DNA from: JBMOLK01 sp049325575
GTDB taxonomy: Bacteria > Bacillota > Clostridia > Acetivibrionales > Acetivibrionaceae
Direction of reading: 5' to 3'
Assembly (NCBI GenBank): GCA_049325575.1
Contig: JBMOLK010000341.1
Location: 1-27,536, forward strand
Length of the DNA: 27,536 nucleotides
Shown here: positions 1 through 7,964 of the stretch, piece after piece
Position numbering within the stretch: position 1 is the first letter of the stretch
Layout of the letters: the number at the start of each line of letters is the position of its first letter
Notes under the pieces: model-generated
Told to the model about the DNA's origin: nothing
Database searches by the model: none
What the model saw: the letters and a program-made list of their open reading frames with translations, nothing else
Translations under genes and position numbers: made by a program

Positions 1-265
1 TGCCGCTGCTTCTTATATACATTTACCATACTTGCTCATGCTGATATAATAACAATAATATGCATTTTTTAAAAGTCTTATAGAAAAAATAATATGCAAA
101 TTTGCTGTTAACTACTTTTTTTATTAAAATTTAAGACTTTTTTTAATATGATCCGTATTATAAGATAAGAAAAGTAAAACAGGCATATGCATTGCTAAAC
201 AGTTTAATTTGGCTTGCTGATAAAAATAAATGATAAATGTATAAACCCAAAGGAGGAAATAGTAT

Positions 266-727
266 ATGAACCGGAGATTAGCCCGTTCAAAAAATAATAA
301 AGTTTTAGCCGGCGTATGCGGAGGCATAGCCGAGTATTTTAATGTGGACCCTACCATAATAAGACTTGGATTTGTAATAGCAGGCTTTTTTGGAGGAACA
401 GGATTCATAGCGTATATAGTAGCACTGTTTGTGATGCCCGAGGGTGAAGGCTACAAGCCAGATAGTTTTTACAACGATGACAATGGCTTTAATATGGAGT
501 ATGAGAGTGAGAAAGACTTCAGTCAGGTAATGGGAGACAGTGAGAATACTTTTAAACATGACCCTGAAAGAAACAAAACTTTTATTGGAGTATGTCTTAT
601 TATCCTAGGTGTTATTTTTTTAGGCAAACAATTTTTAAGCTGGTTTGATTTCAGGTTTGTTGTTCCCATCATACTTATAGCTATAGGTTCACTGGTTATT
701 TTCAAGGGGGGGAGGCGAATGTCATGA
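266..727 (+). CDS. PspC domain membrane protein
   Basis: This is a 153-residue protein. Residues about 3-60 form a PspC domain: a basic start, the motif VLAGVCGGIAEYF, and a hydrophobic segment ending in VALFVMPEGEG, the family hallmark. A charged linker (about 62-105) is followed by two more hydrophobic segments near the C terminus, so it is an inner-membrane protein. PspC proteins act in envelope-stress responses, and in Firmicutes they often sit with LiaF-like proteins, as here. The ATG follows AGGAGG at 251-256 with good spacing. The stop overlaps the next start in an ATGA (724-727), so the two are translationally coupled. A weak sigma-A-like promoter (TTGGCT, 17 bp, GATAAA, 209-237) lies upstream. 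The family call is firm; the exact role is not known. Confidence 0.93.
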   Translation: MNRRLARSKNNKVLAGVCGGIAEYFNVDPTIIRLGFVIAGFFGGTGFIAYIVALFVMPEGEGYKPDSFYNDDNGFNMEYESEKDFSQVMGDSENTFKHDPERNKTFIGVCLIILGVIFLGKQFLSWFDFRFVVPIILIAIGSLVIFKGGRRMS

Positions 728-1647
728 AAAGAAGCGGTATAGGTTTTGGTATCTTCCTTATGTTTGTCGGTATTATTGCCCTTTTGATCTACTTTGATGT
801 TTTAAATATTTCTATTTTGTTTTTCCTGGCTACTCATTTACCGCTGATAATTGCCATGCTGCTTATTCTATCCGGAATAAACCTTATTTTTAGAAATTAT
901 TATTTTATCAAGTTCATTACCTGGACGGTTTTTTTTGCGGTGTTGATTTCACTAAGCTACTTTTACCAGGAAGATGCAAAGAGTATAAACTACGATTATA
1001 ACAAGCCCTTTACAATAGAAAGCAGCGATGAGACAGTTAACGGAGAACTAAGACTGGATTTTGGCGGGCTTAAACTAAAGGTTGATTCTACAGAAAACAA
1101 CCTGATAGAAGGAATAGTTAGAGACCCTAATATAAAATATGAAGTAGACTATAAAAACGGAAAGAAAACTGCTTTTGTCAAGTTCAATAATACTACGGTG
1201 TTTTCAATAAAAAACCTGGAAAGATTCTTTAACATCAGAAGAAATGTTATGGAAAAAGAGTCAAATATTTTTTTGAATGAGAATGTTTTATGGGATATTG
1301 ATATGAATATGGGAGCTATTGATACGGAGATCGATATGTCTCGCCTGAAGGTTAAGAATCTTGATATAGATGGTGGAGCCGGAAACTTTAAAATAGTGCT
1401 GGGAGAAAAATATTCTACAAAGGTCAAAGTTGATGCTGGAGCTGCAGAATTTGATATACATGTTCCCAAGACTTCAGGATTAAGGCTTAAGGTTGACGGA
1501 TGGCTTAATTCAACTAACTTTAACAATATTGACCTTGAAAAACAAGGAGACTATTACAAAACTTCAAATTATGATGAGGCAGAGAACAAGATAGAAATTG
1601 ATGTGGATATTGGGGCCGGTGATTTGGAAATCAACGGCATTGAATAA
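724..1647 (+). CDS. LiaF-like membrane protein (toastrack-type C terminus)
   Basis: The protein has 307 residues. The first 85 or so hold about four hydrophobic segments (GIFLMFVGIIALLIYF, then three more). The remaining 220 form an outside, beta-rich domain with repeated glycine/aspartate strand patterns (LRLDFGGLKLKVD, MNMGAIDTEIDM, DGGAGNFKIVLG, VDIGAGDLEING), typical of the LiaF/DUF4097 toastrack fold. LiaF-type proteins modulate cell-envelope stress kinases. It is coupled to the PspC gene by a 4-base overlap, so the pair is one operon. No LiaRS-type two-component pair is adjacent. The next gene is an ECF sigma factor under its own likely promoter. A weak terminator follows at 1677-1720. 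Fold-level assignment is good; LiaF orthology is not claimed. Confidence 0.85.
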   Translation: MKRSGIGFGIFLMFVGIIALLIYFDVLNISILFFLATHLPLIIAMLLILSGINLIFRNYYFIKFITWTVFFAVLISLSYFYQEDAKSINYDYNKPFTIESSDETVNGELRLDFGGLKLKVDSTENNLIEGIVRDPNIKYEVDYKNGKKTAFVKFNNTTVFSIKNLERFFNIRRNVMEKESNIFLNENVLWDIDMNMGAIDTEIDMSRLKVKNLDIDGGAGNFKIVLGEKYSTKVKVDAGAAEFDIHVPKTSGLRLKVDGWLNSTNFNNIDLEKQGDYYKTSNYDEAENKIEIDVDIGAGDLEINGIE

Positions 1648-1676
1648 AGGAATATTAGATTCCATATATAATATAT

Positions 1677-1720
1677 AATGCTGAAGGCAGTATTTGGTAC
1701 ATGTCGACAGCATTTTTTGT
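1677..1720 (+). terminator. Weak intrinsic terminator after the PspC/LiaF-like operon
   Basis: AATGCTG (1677-1683) pairs with CAGCATT (1708-1714) and is followed directly by TTTTTGTTTTT-like sequence. The stem is only 7 bp with a 24-base loop, so it is a modest terminator by eye. Confidence 0.5.
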
Positions 1721-1736
1721 TTTTCAGATATACTAA

Positions 1737-1834
1737 AGAGATCCAACTGTAAAAGTAGAAAACTTGATGAGCGAGCCATTTGAATCAAATAAGCTTAAGA
1801 GAATCATATGTTATCTTTACAGTTTGTTATCTCT
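1737..1834 (-). repeat. Family 1 interspersed hairpin repeat, copy A (inverted)
   Basis: This 98-bp element runs in the opposite orientation to copies at 4973-5071 and 9117-9205. Its ends are AGAGAT and ATCTCT. Next inside, AACTGTAAA pairs with TTTACAGTT. The centre carries ATTTG-ATT-CAAAT (or its complement) flanked by AGC/GCT. It lies between the LiaF-like gene and the sigma-factor promoter and contains no gene. It could be a MITE-like relic or a structured RNA element. Confidence 0.85.
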
Positions 1835-1860
1835 AATTTTCTAAGTAATAAAAAAATATT

Positions 1861-1886
1861 TGAACCGATTAACTATGTCATGCGTC
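1861..1886 (+). promoter_or_regulatory. Probable ECF-sigma promoter (autoregulation)
   Basis: TGAACC (1861-1866) and CGTC (1883-1886) are separated by exactly 16 bases, the arrangement of ECF sigma promoters of the SigW/SigX kind (TGAAAC-N16-CGTA/CGTC). It lies about 34 bases before the sigma-factor start, so the sigma factor probably transcribes its own operon. Confidence 0.6.
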
Positions 1887-1919
1887 ATTATTATGTAACA
1901 ACAAGATGGAGGTGTGGGG

Positions 1920-2447
1920 GTGGAAACAGAGATGCTGATAGAAGCCGCAAAACGAGGGGACAAAAAAGCTTTTGAGTCGCTTGTTCAAAGGTATCATAAT
2001 GAGCTATACTACACAGCCTTGGGGATAGTCCGTTCTGGCTGGGATGCTCTTGACATATGTCAGGAAACTTTTTTAAAAGTGTTTTCATCTTTGGATACAT
2101 TAAAAGATACATCAAAGTTCAGGTCCTGGATGAACAGGATACTTATTAATAAATGTAACGACTACTTCAGGCAGAATAAGAGAGTAATTGTTTCTGATTA
2201 TATTGAGGATGAAGGGTTTATTGAAGAGGGTAAAGAGGAAAATATGGACCTTTTAAAAGCTCTGGCATCCTTGAAGGAAGAAACCAGGGTTGTACTGACA
2301 CTAAGATATTTTCAGGATCTGCCTCTAAAAGAAATTGCGGTTATTGTGGATGCTCCTGAGGGAACTGTTAAGTCACGAATAAGTAATGGGCTAAAAGAAT
2401 TAAGAAAGCGGATGAGAACCTGCAAAGAAGGGGAGGGGCTTATATGA
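1920..2447 (+). CDS. ECF-type RNA polymerase sigma factor
   Basis: This sigma-70 family factor has regions 2 and 4 only. Region 2 is seen near residues 7-75, with DALDICQETFLKVF (the core-binding and -10 segment) and FRSWMNRILINKC. Region 4 is at about 115-165, with LPLKEIAVIVDAPEGTVKSR, the -35 helix-turn-helix. I chose the GTG at 1920 because GGAGG at 1908-1912 sits 7 bases upstream; the in-frame GTG at 1914 would leave one base of spacing. It overlaps the downstream anti-sigma gene by ATGA, the usual sigma/anti-sigma pairing. An ECF promoter at 1861-1886 suggests positive autoregulation. The stimulus is unknown; envelope stress is likely from the neighbours. Confidence 0.93.
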   Translation: METEMLIEAAKRGDKKAFESLVQRYHNELYYTALGIVRSGWDALDICQETFLKVFSSLDTLKDTSKFRSWMNRILINKCNDYFRQNKRVIVSDYIEDEGFIEEGKEENMDLLKALASLKEETRVVLTLRYFQDLPLKEIAVIVDAPEGTVKSRISNGLKELRKRMRTCKEGEGLI

Positions 2448-3298
2448 AATGTAATAAAGTCCTGGAGTTAATTGAAGAGTATATAATGGGAGAACTTGAC
2501 CTGGATACTCGTATGCTGGTGGATAAGCATCTTCAGCAATGTGATGCATGTATGACTGAATACGAGGAAACAAAAGAAGTCATAGGTGGACTACACCAGC
2601 TTAAGAATTCATTAAAGATTAAGGAGGATATATTGGATATGAGCAAGAGGAGTATAGTAAAGAATGTAAGAAGAAACCGAAAACCGTTGGGAAGAGCGCT
2701 GTCAGGTGTAGCAGCAGGAGTATTTTTTGCAATGTTTCTTTTAACAAGTTCTATAATTGCTTTTCCCACATTTGCCTCAACATATGTGCCGGAACTTCCT
2801 GTCGTAAAGCAGCTGAAGGAGGTACAAAGCAGCTATAATACCGTAAAGCAGGAAAACCAGCAGATTAAAAAAGAGAATGAGGAGATAAAGCAGGAAAATG
2901 AAAAACTGAAGAAAACCATAAAGGAAATCGGAGGATCTTCTATAGTAGAGTATCAGACCAGTGAAGGTATCGGAGAAGCTGATAATAATGCAATACAGAA
3001 TATGGTTATAGATTTTATAAAAGCACAATATAAAGGAGATATGGAAACTATCAAGGAAATGTGTACCGATGAGTTTAAGAAGGAAGTAGACAGAATGAGA
3101 AGTGACATACTAATGGACAAAAAAGGAGATGTTGTGTTTACCCAAATAACCAATGTTGCAAAAGAGGGAGAGTTATACCTGGTGTTTGTAAGATTGAATG
3201 ACACCAGTGAGGCTGACGATGCAGATTATCAGTTGAATTTTGAACTTAAGAAGATAGGTGAAAAGTTTTTAGTATCCTTTGTAGGTAAGGATGCATAA
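2444..3298 (+). CDS. Zinc-binding transmembrane anti-sigma factor
   Basis: The product has 284 residues. The N terminus has the anti-sigma zinc motif: Cys3, then His29-x3-Cys33-x2-Cys36, as in the ZAS/zf-HC2 family that holds ECF sigma factors inactive. One membrane helix lies at about 87-110 (GVAAGVFFAMFLLTSSIIAF). Outside it is a strong heptad coiled coil at about 120-165, rich in KQENQQIKKENEEIK. A final domain at about 180-284 looks like a small alpha/beta sensing domain of the DUF3887/NTF2-like sort; that last assignment is tentative. It is coupled to the sigma factor by a 4-base overlap. Release of the sigma factor would normally need proteolysis or a conformational change sensed outside the cell. 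A good terminator ends the operon at 3327-3363. Confidence 0.9.
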   Translation: MKCNKVLELIEEYIMGELDLDTRMLVDKHLQQCDACMTEYEETKEVIGGLHQLKNSLKIKEDILDMSKRSIVKNVRRNRKPLGRALSGVAAGVFFAMFLLTSSIIAFPTFASTYVPELPVVKQLKEVQSSYNTVKQENQQIKKENEEIKQENEKLKKTIKEIGGSSIVEYQTSEGIGEADNNAIQNMVIDFIKAQYKGDMETIKEMCTDEFKKEVDRMRSDILMDKKGDVVFTQITNVAKEGELYLVFVRLNDTSEADDADYQLNFELKKIGEKFLVSFVGKDA

Positions 3299-3326
3299 AC
3301 GCAAATAAGGTCCCCCAACATAAAAG

Positions 3327-3363
3327 ACCGGGTATTTATTATAAAATGTACCCGGTTTTTTAT
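3327..3363 (+). terminator. Intrinsic terminator of the sigma/anti-sigma operon
   Basis: ACCGGGTA (3327-3334) pairs with TACCCGGT (3349-3356) across a 14-base loop, followed by a run of T. Confidence 0.85.
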
Positions 3364-3426
3364 TTATTGAAGATGGTAAGTATGGTAAAATAAAGGTGAA
3401 AGCAATCTGTTTCCGGGGGATAATGT

Positions 3427-4974
3427 GTGAAAAAATATACAAATACTTTTGTCAACGATTTAACCTTAAAAATTAGGTCAAGTAAAGTTTATCGTTATAT
3501 TGATTCTTTAGGAAGGAAGCTGACTACATTTAGAATTGTATTGATATATATAGTGGTAGGCTCCTTATGGGTTTTGCTGTCCGACAGGATACTGAAATCT
3601 CTATGCCATAACAATGAAACGCTTACTATGCTGCAGACGTTCAAGGGCTGGTTTTTTATTGCGGGTACTGCGTGGATGCTCTATTTGCTGATTGATAAAA
3701 GTACGAAAGAGATAAGGAAATCCAAAGAGGAACTAAAGAGCAGCGAAGAGAGATATGAACTGGTTATAAACAATACAACGGACGGTTTGTGGGAGTGGAA
3801 TATTGAGAAAAGAATTATTTTATTTCCTTTAGAGTGGAAAAGGAAGCTAGGATATGATCAAGAAAAAGAATCCAACTTCATTAACATCATTAAGGAAATA
3901 ATACATCCGGATGATAAAGAGCAGGCGGTACAGACTATAAGTGACTATCTTTCAAAGAAGACCTTAAAGTATAAATCAGAGTTCAGGCTTATGGCAAAAG
4001 ATGGAAGATATTTCTGGTTTCTTTTCAGGGGACAGGCCATTTGGAGTAAAGATGGAACACCTTTGGAAATGGTAGGAACTATCACCGATATTAGCGACCG
4101 GAAATGTACCGAAGAGGCACTTAAGAAAACCATGGAAGAGAATAGGAAGCTTCTGAATGAAGTTATTGAATATGATAAGTTAAAGACAGAATTTTTTTCA
4201 AATATATCTCATGAGTTTAGGACACCTTTAAATGTAATTCTTGGTACAATACAGGTTATGGACTTATATAGGAAGAAGGGAGAGAACTCTTTAACCGGCG
4301 AAAAGATGAACAAATACATGACTGCTATAAAGCAAAACTGTTACAGGCTTTTAAGGCTTATTAACAATTTGATTGATGTAACAAGGATAGACACAGGTTT
4401 TTACAGTATACAGCCTAAAAATGACGATATAGTAGGTTTTGTAAGGCAAATAGCTGCTTCTGTAGAAGAGTTTATATCGGTTAAAAGTCTAAAATTTATT
4501 TTTTATTCAAACGTAAGCAAAAAGGTAGTTGCTTTTGATCGAGATAAGATTGAAAGAGTAATTCTTAACCTTATATCCAATGCGGTTAAGTTTACAAAAC
4601 CGGGAGGCAGCATTTTTCTAAGTGTATTTGACCTGGGAGATAATATAAGAATTTCGGTAAGGGATACTGGAATAGGTATAGATAAGGATAAGCTGGAGTT
4701 GGTATTCGAACGTTTTAGACAGGTGAATTCTACACTTACCAGGGACAGCGAGGGAAGTGGTATTGGGTTGTCATTGGTTAAGTCACTGGTGGAAATGCAC
4801 GAAGGATCAATATCCATTGTGAGTGAGCCCGGTGAAGGAACAGAGTTTATTATTATCCTGCCTGCAAAAAGGGTTAATGAGGAAGAGTCAATTATAGTTG
4901 ATAGAAGAGCAAATGGAATAAAACAAGAAGGAGTGGAAAGAATTAAAATAGAGTTTTCAGATATATATTTTTAG
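3427..4974 (+). CDS. Orphan PAS-domain sensor histidine kinase
   Basis: The protein has 515 residues. Two membrane helices lie at about 34-52 and 71-89 with a short outside loop, so most sensing is likely cytoplasmic. A PAS domain with PAC tail spans about 108-226 (ending GTITDISDRK). HisKA carries the phospho-acceptor in NISHEFRTPLN (His262). HATPase_c carries the N box (NLISNAVKF, Asn385), G1 DTGIGI (Asp413) and G2 GSGIGLSLV (about 443-451), so all catalytic boxes are intact. The start is GTG at 3427 after a GGGGGA-like site; the nearby ATG at 3423 is out of frame and soon stops. No response regulator is adjacent. The nearest receiver, at 7143-7928, is on the other strand. The stop codon overlaps the first bases of repeat copy B. 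Confidence 0.93.
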   Translation: MKKYTNTFVNDLTLKIRSSKVYRYIDSLGRKLTTFRIVLIYIVVGSLWVLLSDRILKSLCHNNETLTMLQTFKGWFFIAGTAWMLYLLIDKSTKEIRKSKEELKSSEERYELVINNTTDGLWEWNIEKRIILFPLEWKRKLGYDQEKESNFINIIKEIIHPDDKEQAVQTISDYLSKKTLKYKSEFRLMAKDGRYFWFLFRGQAIWSKDGTPLEMVGTITDISDRKCTEEALKKTMEENRKLLNEVIEYDKLKTEFFSNISHEFRTPLNVILGTIQVMDLYRKKGENSLTGEKMNKYMTAIKQNCYRLLRLINNLIDVTRIDTGFYSIQPKNDDIVGFVRQIAASVEEFISVKSLKFIFYSNVSKKVVAFDRDKIERVILNLISNAVKFTKPGGSIFLSVFDLGDNIRISVRDTGIGIDKDKLELVFERFRQVNSTLTRDSEGSGIGLSLVKSLVEMHEGSISIVSEPGEGTEFIIILPAKRVNEEESIIVDRRANGIKQEGVERIKIEFSDIYF

Positions 4975-5071
4975 AGATAGCGAACTTTGAAGATAAACAT
5001 ATGATTCGCTTAAGTCTATTTGATAAAAATGGCTTACTCATCAAGTTATCTACTTTTACAGTTCGATCTCT
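4973..5071 (+). repeat. Family 1 interspersed hairpin repeat, copy B
   Basis: This 99-bp element begins at the second base of the kinase stop codon. The ends AGAGAT (4973-4978) and ATCTCT (5066-5071) pair, then CGAACT pairs with AGTTCG, AGATAA with TTATCT, and the core AAGT-ctATTT with AAAT-gGCTT. Copy A in reverse complement matches over the full length. With the pyk promoter at 5248 it accounts for most of the recognisable content of the 4975-5356 gap. Confidence 0.88.
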
Positions 5072-5220
5072 TTAGTATTAATTTAACTTATAAGCAATAG
5101 TTTTTAATAATTAAAGAACGACAGACATTTTATATTGTTTTTCCTTTATTCTGTCGAAAAACATAATGTTTTTAGCCTTATCCCGGTATTGAATGAAAAT
5201 GTTAAAGGTGATATATATAA

Positions 5221-5251
5221 ATATGTTTATCTTTATAATTTGTTTTCTTTA
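5221..5251 (-). repeat. Possible degenerate half copy of family 1
   Basis: About 30 bases (TATGTTTATCTTTATAATTT and following) resemble the end of copy A around 1808-1836. There is no second half. The match is AT-rich and may be chance. Confidence 0.3.
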
Positions 5252-5276
5252 CATATAATAAGTTAATTATTATAGA
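5248..5276 (+). promoter_or_regulatory. Sigma-A promoter for pyruvate kinase
   Basis: TTTACA (5248-5253), a 17-base spacer and TATAGA (5271-5276) give a good vegetative promoter. The start would be near 5283, leaving a leader of about 74 bases. The leader holds a short hairpin (GCGTA with TACGC, about 5295-5320) before the GGAGG at 5341. Confidence 0.6.
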
Positions 5277-5356
5277 TTTATATTCTTAACAAGGGCGTAG
5301 GAGTATAGAAGTGCTTACGCTTTATATATTTTACATATTCGGAGGTTATTGGTTCT

Positions 5357-7108
5357 ATGAGAAAAACAAAAATAATTTGTACACTAGGTCCGGCAGTGGA
5401 TAGTGAAGATACATTAAAAAGGCTTATGTTAAAAGGTATGGACGTAGCCCGTCTTAATTTTTCCCATGGGGATCATGAAGAACACAGGTTAAGGGTGGAA
5501 CGGTTTAAGAAGGTTAGGGAAAGCCTCGGACTTCCAATACCGCTGCTTCTTGATACCAAGGGTCCGGAGATAAGGCTTGGTAAGTTTGAAACCGGGGAAG
5601 TGCATCTAAAAGATGGTGACCAGTTTGTACTGCTTAATAATGATGTAATAGGAGATAACACAAAAGCATCATTATCCTACAAGGAGCTATACAAAGATGT
5701 ACGAAAAGGAAGCAGAATTCTTATTAACGATGGGTTGGTTGAGCTTGAAGTAGTTAAGGTCCAGGAAAAGGATATTTATTGTGAAGTCATAAACGGAGGC
5801 ATGATAGGTAATCACAAGGGGATAAATGTTCCTGGGATTGAGGTGCATCTTCCTTCACTTACAGATAAGGATATTGAAGATATAAAGTTTGCTGTTGACA
5901 ATGAATTTGACTTTATTGCAGCGTCTTTTATCAGAAAGGCTTCTGATGTTATAGAGATAAAAAAGGTCCTTGAGAAATATAAAGGACAGGAGATTAATGT
6001 AATTGCTAAAATTGAAAACAGGGAAGCCATTGAAAATGCTGATGAGATAATCAAGGTGTCGGACGGAATTATGGTTGCAAGAGGAGATATGGGGGTAGAA
6101 ATACCTGTTGAGGAAGTTCCCATAGTACAAAAAATGCTTATTGAAAAATGCTACAGAAGCGGGAGACCTGTTATTACAGCGACTCAAATGCTAGATTCCA
6201 TGATTAGAAACCCGAGACCTACAAGGGCGGAGACCAGTGATATTGCAAACGCCATCTATGATGGTACCAGTGTAATTATGTTGTCGGGTGAAACAGCTGT
6301 TGGTAAATACCCGGTTGAGACTCTTGAGATGATGTCAAAAATTGCTACAAAGGCTGAAGCTTCTATAGACTATTGGACAAGATTTTCAAAAACACAGTAT
6401 GAAATGATTCCCAGCGTTACAAATGCTATCAGCCATGCCACGTGTACTACAGCTCAGGACTTGAAAGCTTGCGCAATTATAACAGTTACACATTCCGGCC
6501 GTACGGCAAGAATGATTTCCAGGTTCAGACCCCAGTGTCCCATAATTGCCACCACCATATCACCCAGGGTTCAGCGCCAATTGTCCTTATCATGGGGGGT
6601 AATACCGTATCTGGTACCAGAGGTAAGCTCTACAGATGAAATGTTTGATATAGGTGTTGAAAAAGCGTTGGAATCGAAGATGGTAAAGAATGGTGATTTG
6701 GTTGTAATAACTGCAGGAGTGCCGGTTGGAGTTAGCGGTACAACCAATATATTAAAGGTGCACCTTGTTGGAAAGGTATTGGTGCAGGGTACGGGTATAG
6801 GATCAGGTTCCGTAACTGGAGAAATACGCGTTGCAAGAACAGTTCAGGAAGCGAATGAGCATTTCACTGATGGAAATATACTGGTTGTACCTTACACAAA
6901 CAATGAAATGATGCCTATTATCAAGAGGGCTTCTGCTCTGGTTGTGGAAGAGGGGGGCCAGGGGTCACATGCCACTACCGTTGGTCTTGCTCTTGAAATC
7001 CCCGTTGTCATAGGGGCGGAAAACGCCACAAAAATTCTGAAAAACGGTTGTGTGGTCACAATTGACTCTGAAAGAGGTATAGTATATTATGGGCCTGCAA
7101 CTAAATAG
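5357..7108 (+). CDS. pyk: Pyruvate kinase with C-terminal PEP-utiliser-like domain
   Basis: This enzyme converts phosphoenolpyruvate and ADP to pyruvate and ATP, the last step of glycolysis, in the cytoplasm. At 583 residues it is about 110 longer than the minimal enzyme and matches the long Bacillus/clostridial form. The active-site motifs are present: RLNFSHG (Arg32, Asn34, Ser36), LLDTKGPEIR, AKIENREAIEN with the catalytic Lys, MVARGDMGVEIP (metal ligands) and ATQMLDSM. Residues about 475-583 form the extra domain, with GGQGSHATTVGLALEIPVV, similar to the swivelling phosphohistidine domain of PEP synthase/PPDK; its role in pyruvate kinase is unsettled. GGAGG lies 11 bases before the ATG. 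It is monocistronic. No clear terminator is visible before the convergent gene 34 bases away. Confidence 0.97.
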   Translation: MRKTKIICTLGPAVDSEDTLKRLMLKGMDVARLNFSHGDHEEHRLRVERFKKVRESLGLPIPLLLDTKGPEIRLGKFETGEVHLKDGDQFVLLNNDVIGDNTKASLSYKELYKDVRKGSRILINDGLVELEVVKVQEKDIYCEVINGGMIGNHKGINVPGIEVHLPSLTDKDIEDIKFAVDNEFDFIAASFIRKASDVIEIKKVLEKYKGQEINVIAKIENREAIENADEIIKVSDGIMVARGDMGVEIPVEEVPIVQKMLIEKCYRSGRPVITATQMLDSMIRNPRPTRAETSDIANAIYDGTSVIMLSGETAVGKYPVETLEMMSKIATKAEASIDYWTRFSKTQYEMIPSVTNAISHATCTTAQDLKACAIITVTHSGRTARMISRFRPQCPIIATTISPRVQRQLSLSWGVIPYLVPEVSSTDEMFDIGVEKALESKMVKNGDLVVITAGVPVGVSGTTNILKVHLVGKVLVQGTGIGSGSVTGEIRVARTVQEANEHFTDGNILVVPYTNNEMMPIIKRASALVVEEGGQGSHATTVGLALEIPVVIGAENATKILKNGCVVTIDSERGIVYYGPATK

Positions 7109-7142
7109 AAGCTGATTAGGTCCTTTCAGTGCTAAAAAGCTA

Positions 7143-7928
7143 CTAGAATTCGATTTCAGATACTTTAAGGGAACCGGAATAGAGGCGTACAGGTATATTT
7201 ATATTCATACTAGAAGCATATAGTATGAAGTTCTGATTTTGGGAGGTAATTGCACAAGATCCTCCCGCTTCTTTTATAATATTAATAACCTGGAGAATCA
7301 TATCAAAGACTCCATTACTAATGCTGGCGGTGTCTCCAAAATTTAAAACAACTTTTAAGGGTTGGGAGGAGGATATTCTTTGAACTCCCAGCTTTAAAGG
7401 ACCAATATTTTTTTCGCTGATATTTTTTGAAATATTTACTATATGGACCCCGTCTGTGTTTTGAATGACAAAGGGCCTTTGAATGGATGCTTCACTGCTC
7501 TCGGCATGGCTGAATATTTTTTTTGCAGCAGAGCTGTTTGAAATATCAATTTTCACAGGTTTGTATGTGGTCTGTAAAACTTCGTCTACAACTTCAATAA
7601 CCTTTTCATATGAAAAGGGTTTGACGATATAGTGTTTGGCTCCGTTTTGAAGGGCATCAAAGATCATGACCCGTTGGTTGAGAGCACTAACCATTATTAT
7701 TTTGGCTTCAGGATAAGAGTTGATAATTTTTTTGACACTCTCTATTCCGCTTAAAATAGGCATGGTTATATCCATTGTAACCAGGTCAGGCTTGTATTTT
7801 TCATATTCCACAAATGCCTGTACCCCGTTGGTTGCTTCAGATACAATACTATGTCCTGCTGATATCAAAATGTTTTTCAGGTTTCTTCTTGCCATTGAAG
7901 AGTCATCTACAACAAGTACGCTAGCCAT
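7143..7928 (-). CDS. CheY-type response regulator fused to a STAS-like domain
   Basis: The protein has 261 residues. Residues 1-120 form a complete receiver: Asp8/Asp9, phospho-acceptor Asp53 (VTMDITMP), Ser81 and Lys103 (YIVKPF). A Ser-rich linker (about 128-150) leads to a domain at about 153-261 that I read as STAS-like. It has the beta-strand PLKVVLNFG, the SISNGVF loop at the place of the DSSG phosphorylation loop of SpoIIAA (Ser204 in register), a long helix and AGGSCAI. There is no DNA-binding domain, so output is probably protein-protein, as in partner switching. AGGAGGG precedes the start. It lies 36 bases after the CheX-fusion gene on the same strand, so the two form an operon. The receiver call is certain; STAS is by pattern and needs a profile search. 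Confidence 0.9.
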   Translation of the reverse strand: MASVLVVDDSSMARRNLKNILISAGHSIVSEATNGVQAFVEYEKYKPDLVTMDITMPILSGIESVKKIINSYPEAKIIMVSALNQRVMIFDALQNGAKHYIVKPFSYEKVIEVVDEVLQTTYKPVKIDISNSSAAKKIFSHAESSEASIQRPFVIQNTDGVHIVNISKNISEKNIGPLKLGVQRISSSQPLKVVLNFGDTASISNGVFDMILQVINIIKEAGGSCAITSQNQNFILYASSMNINIPVRLYSGSLKVSEIEF

Positions 7929-7964
7929 TTATTGTCCCTCCTGAGTTTGTTGAAAGAGTTATTG

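Noticed and set aside
3..14. CCGCTGCTTCTT shared with pyk (5540-5551)
   Set aside because: A 12-base match with no extension on either side; taken as chance.
5855..6187. 110-codon open frame antisense to pyk
   Set aside because: It lies wholly inside pyk, has no ribosome site, and its translation has no family features.
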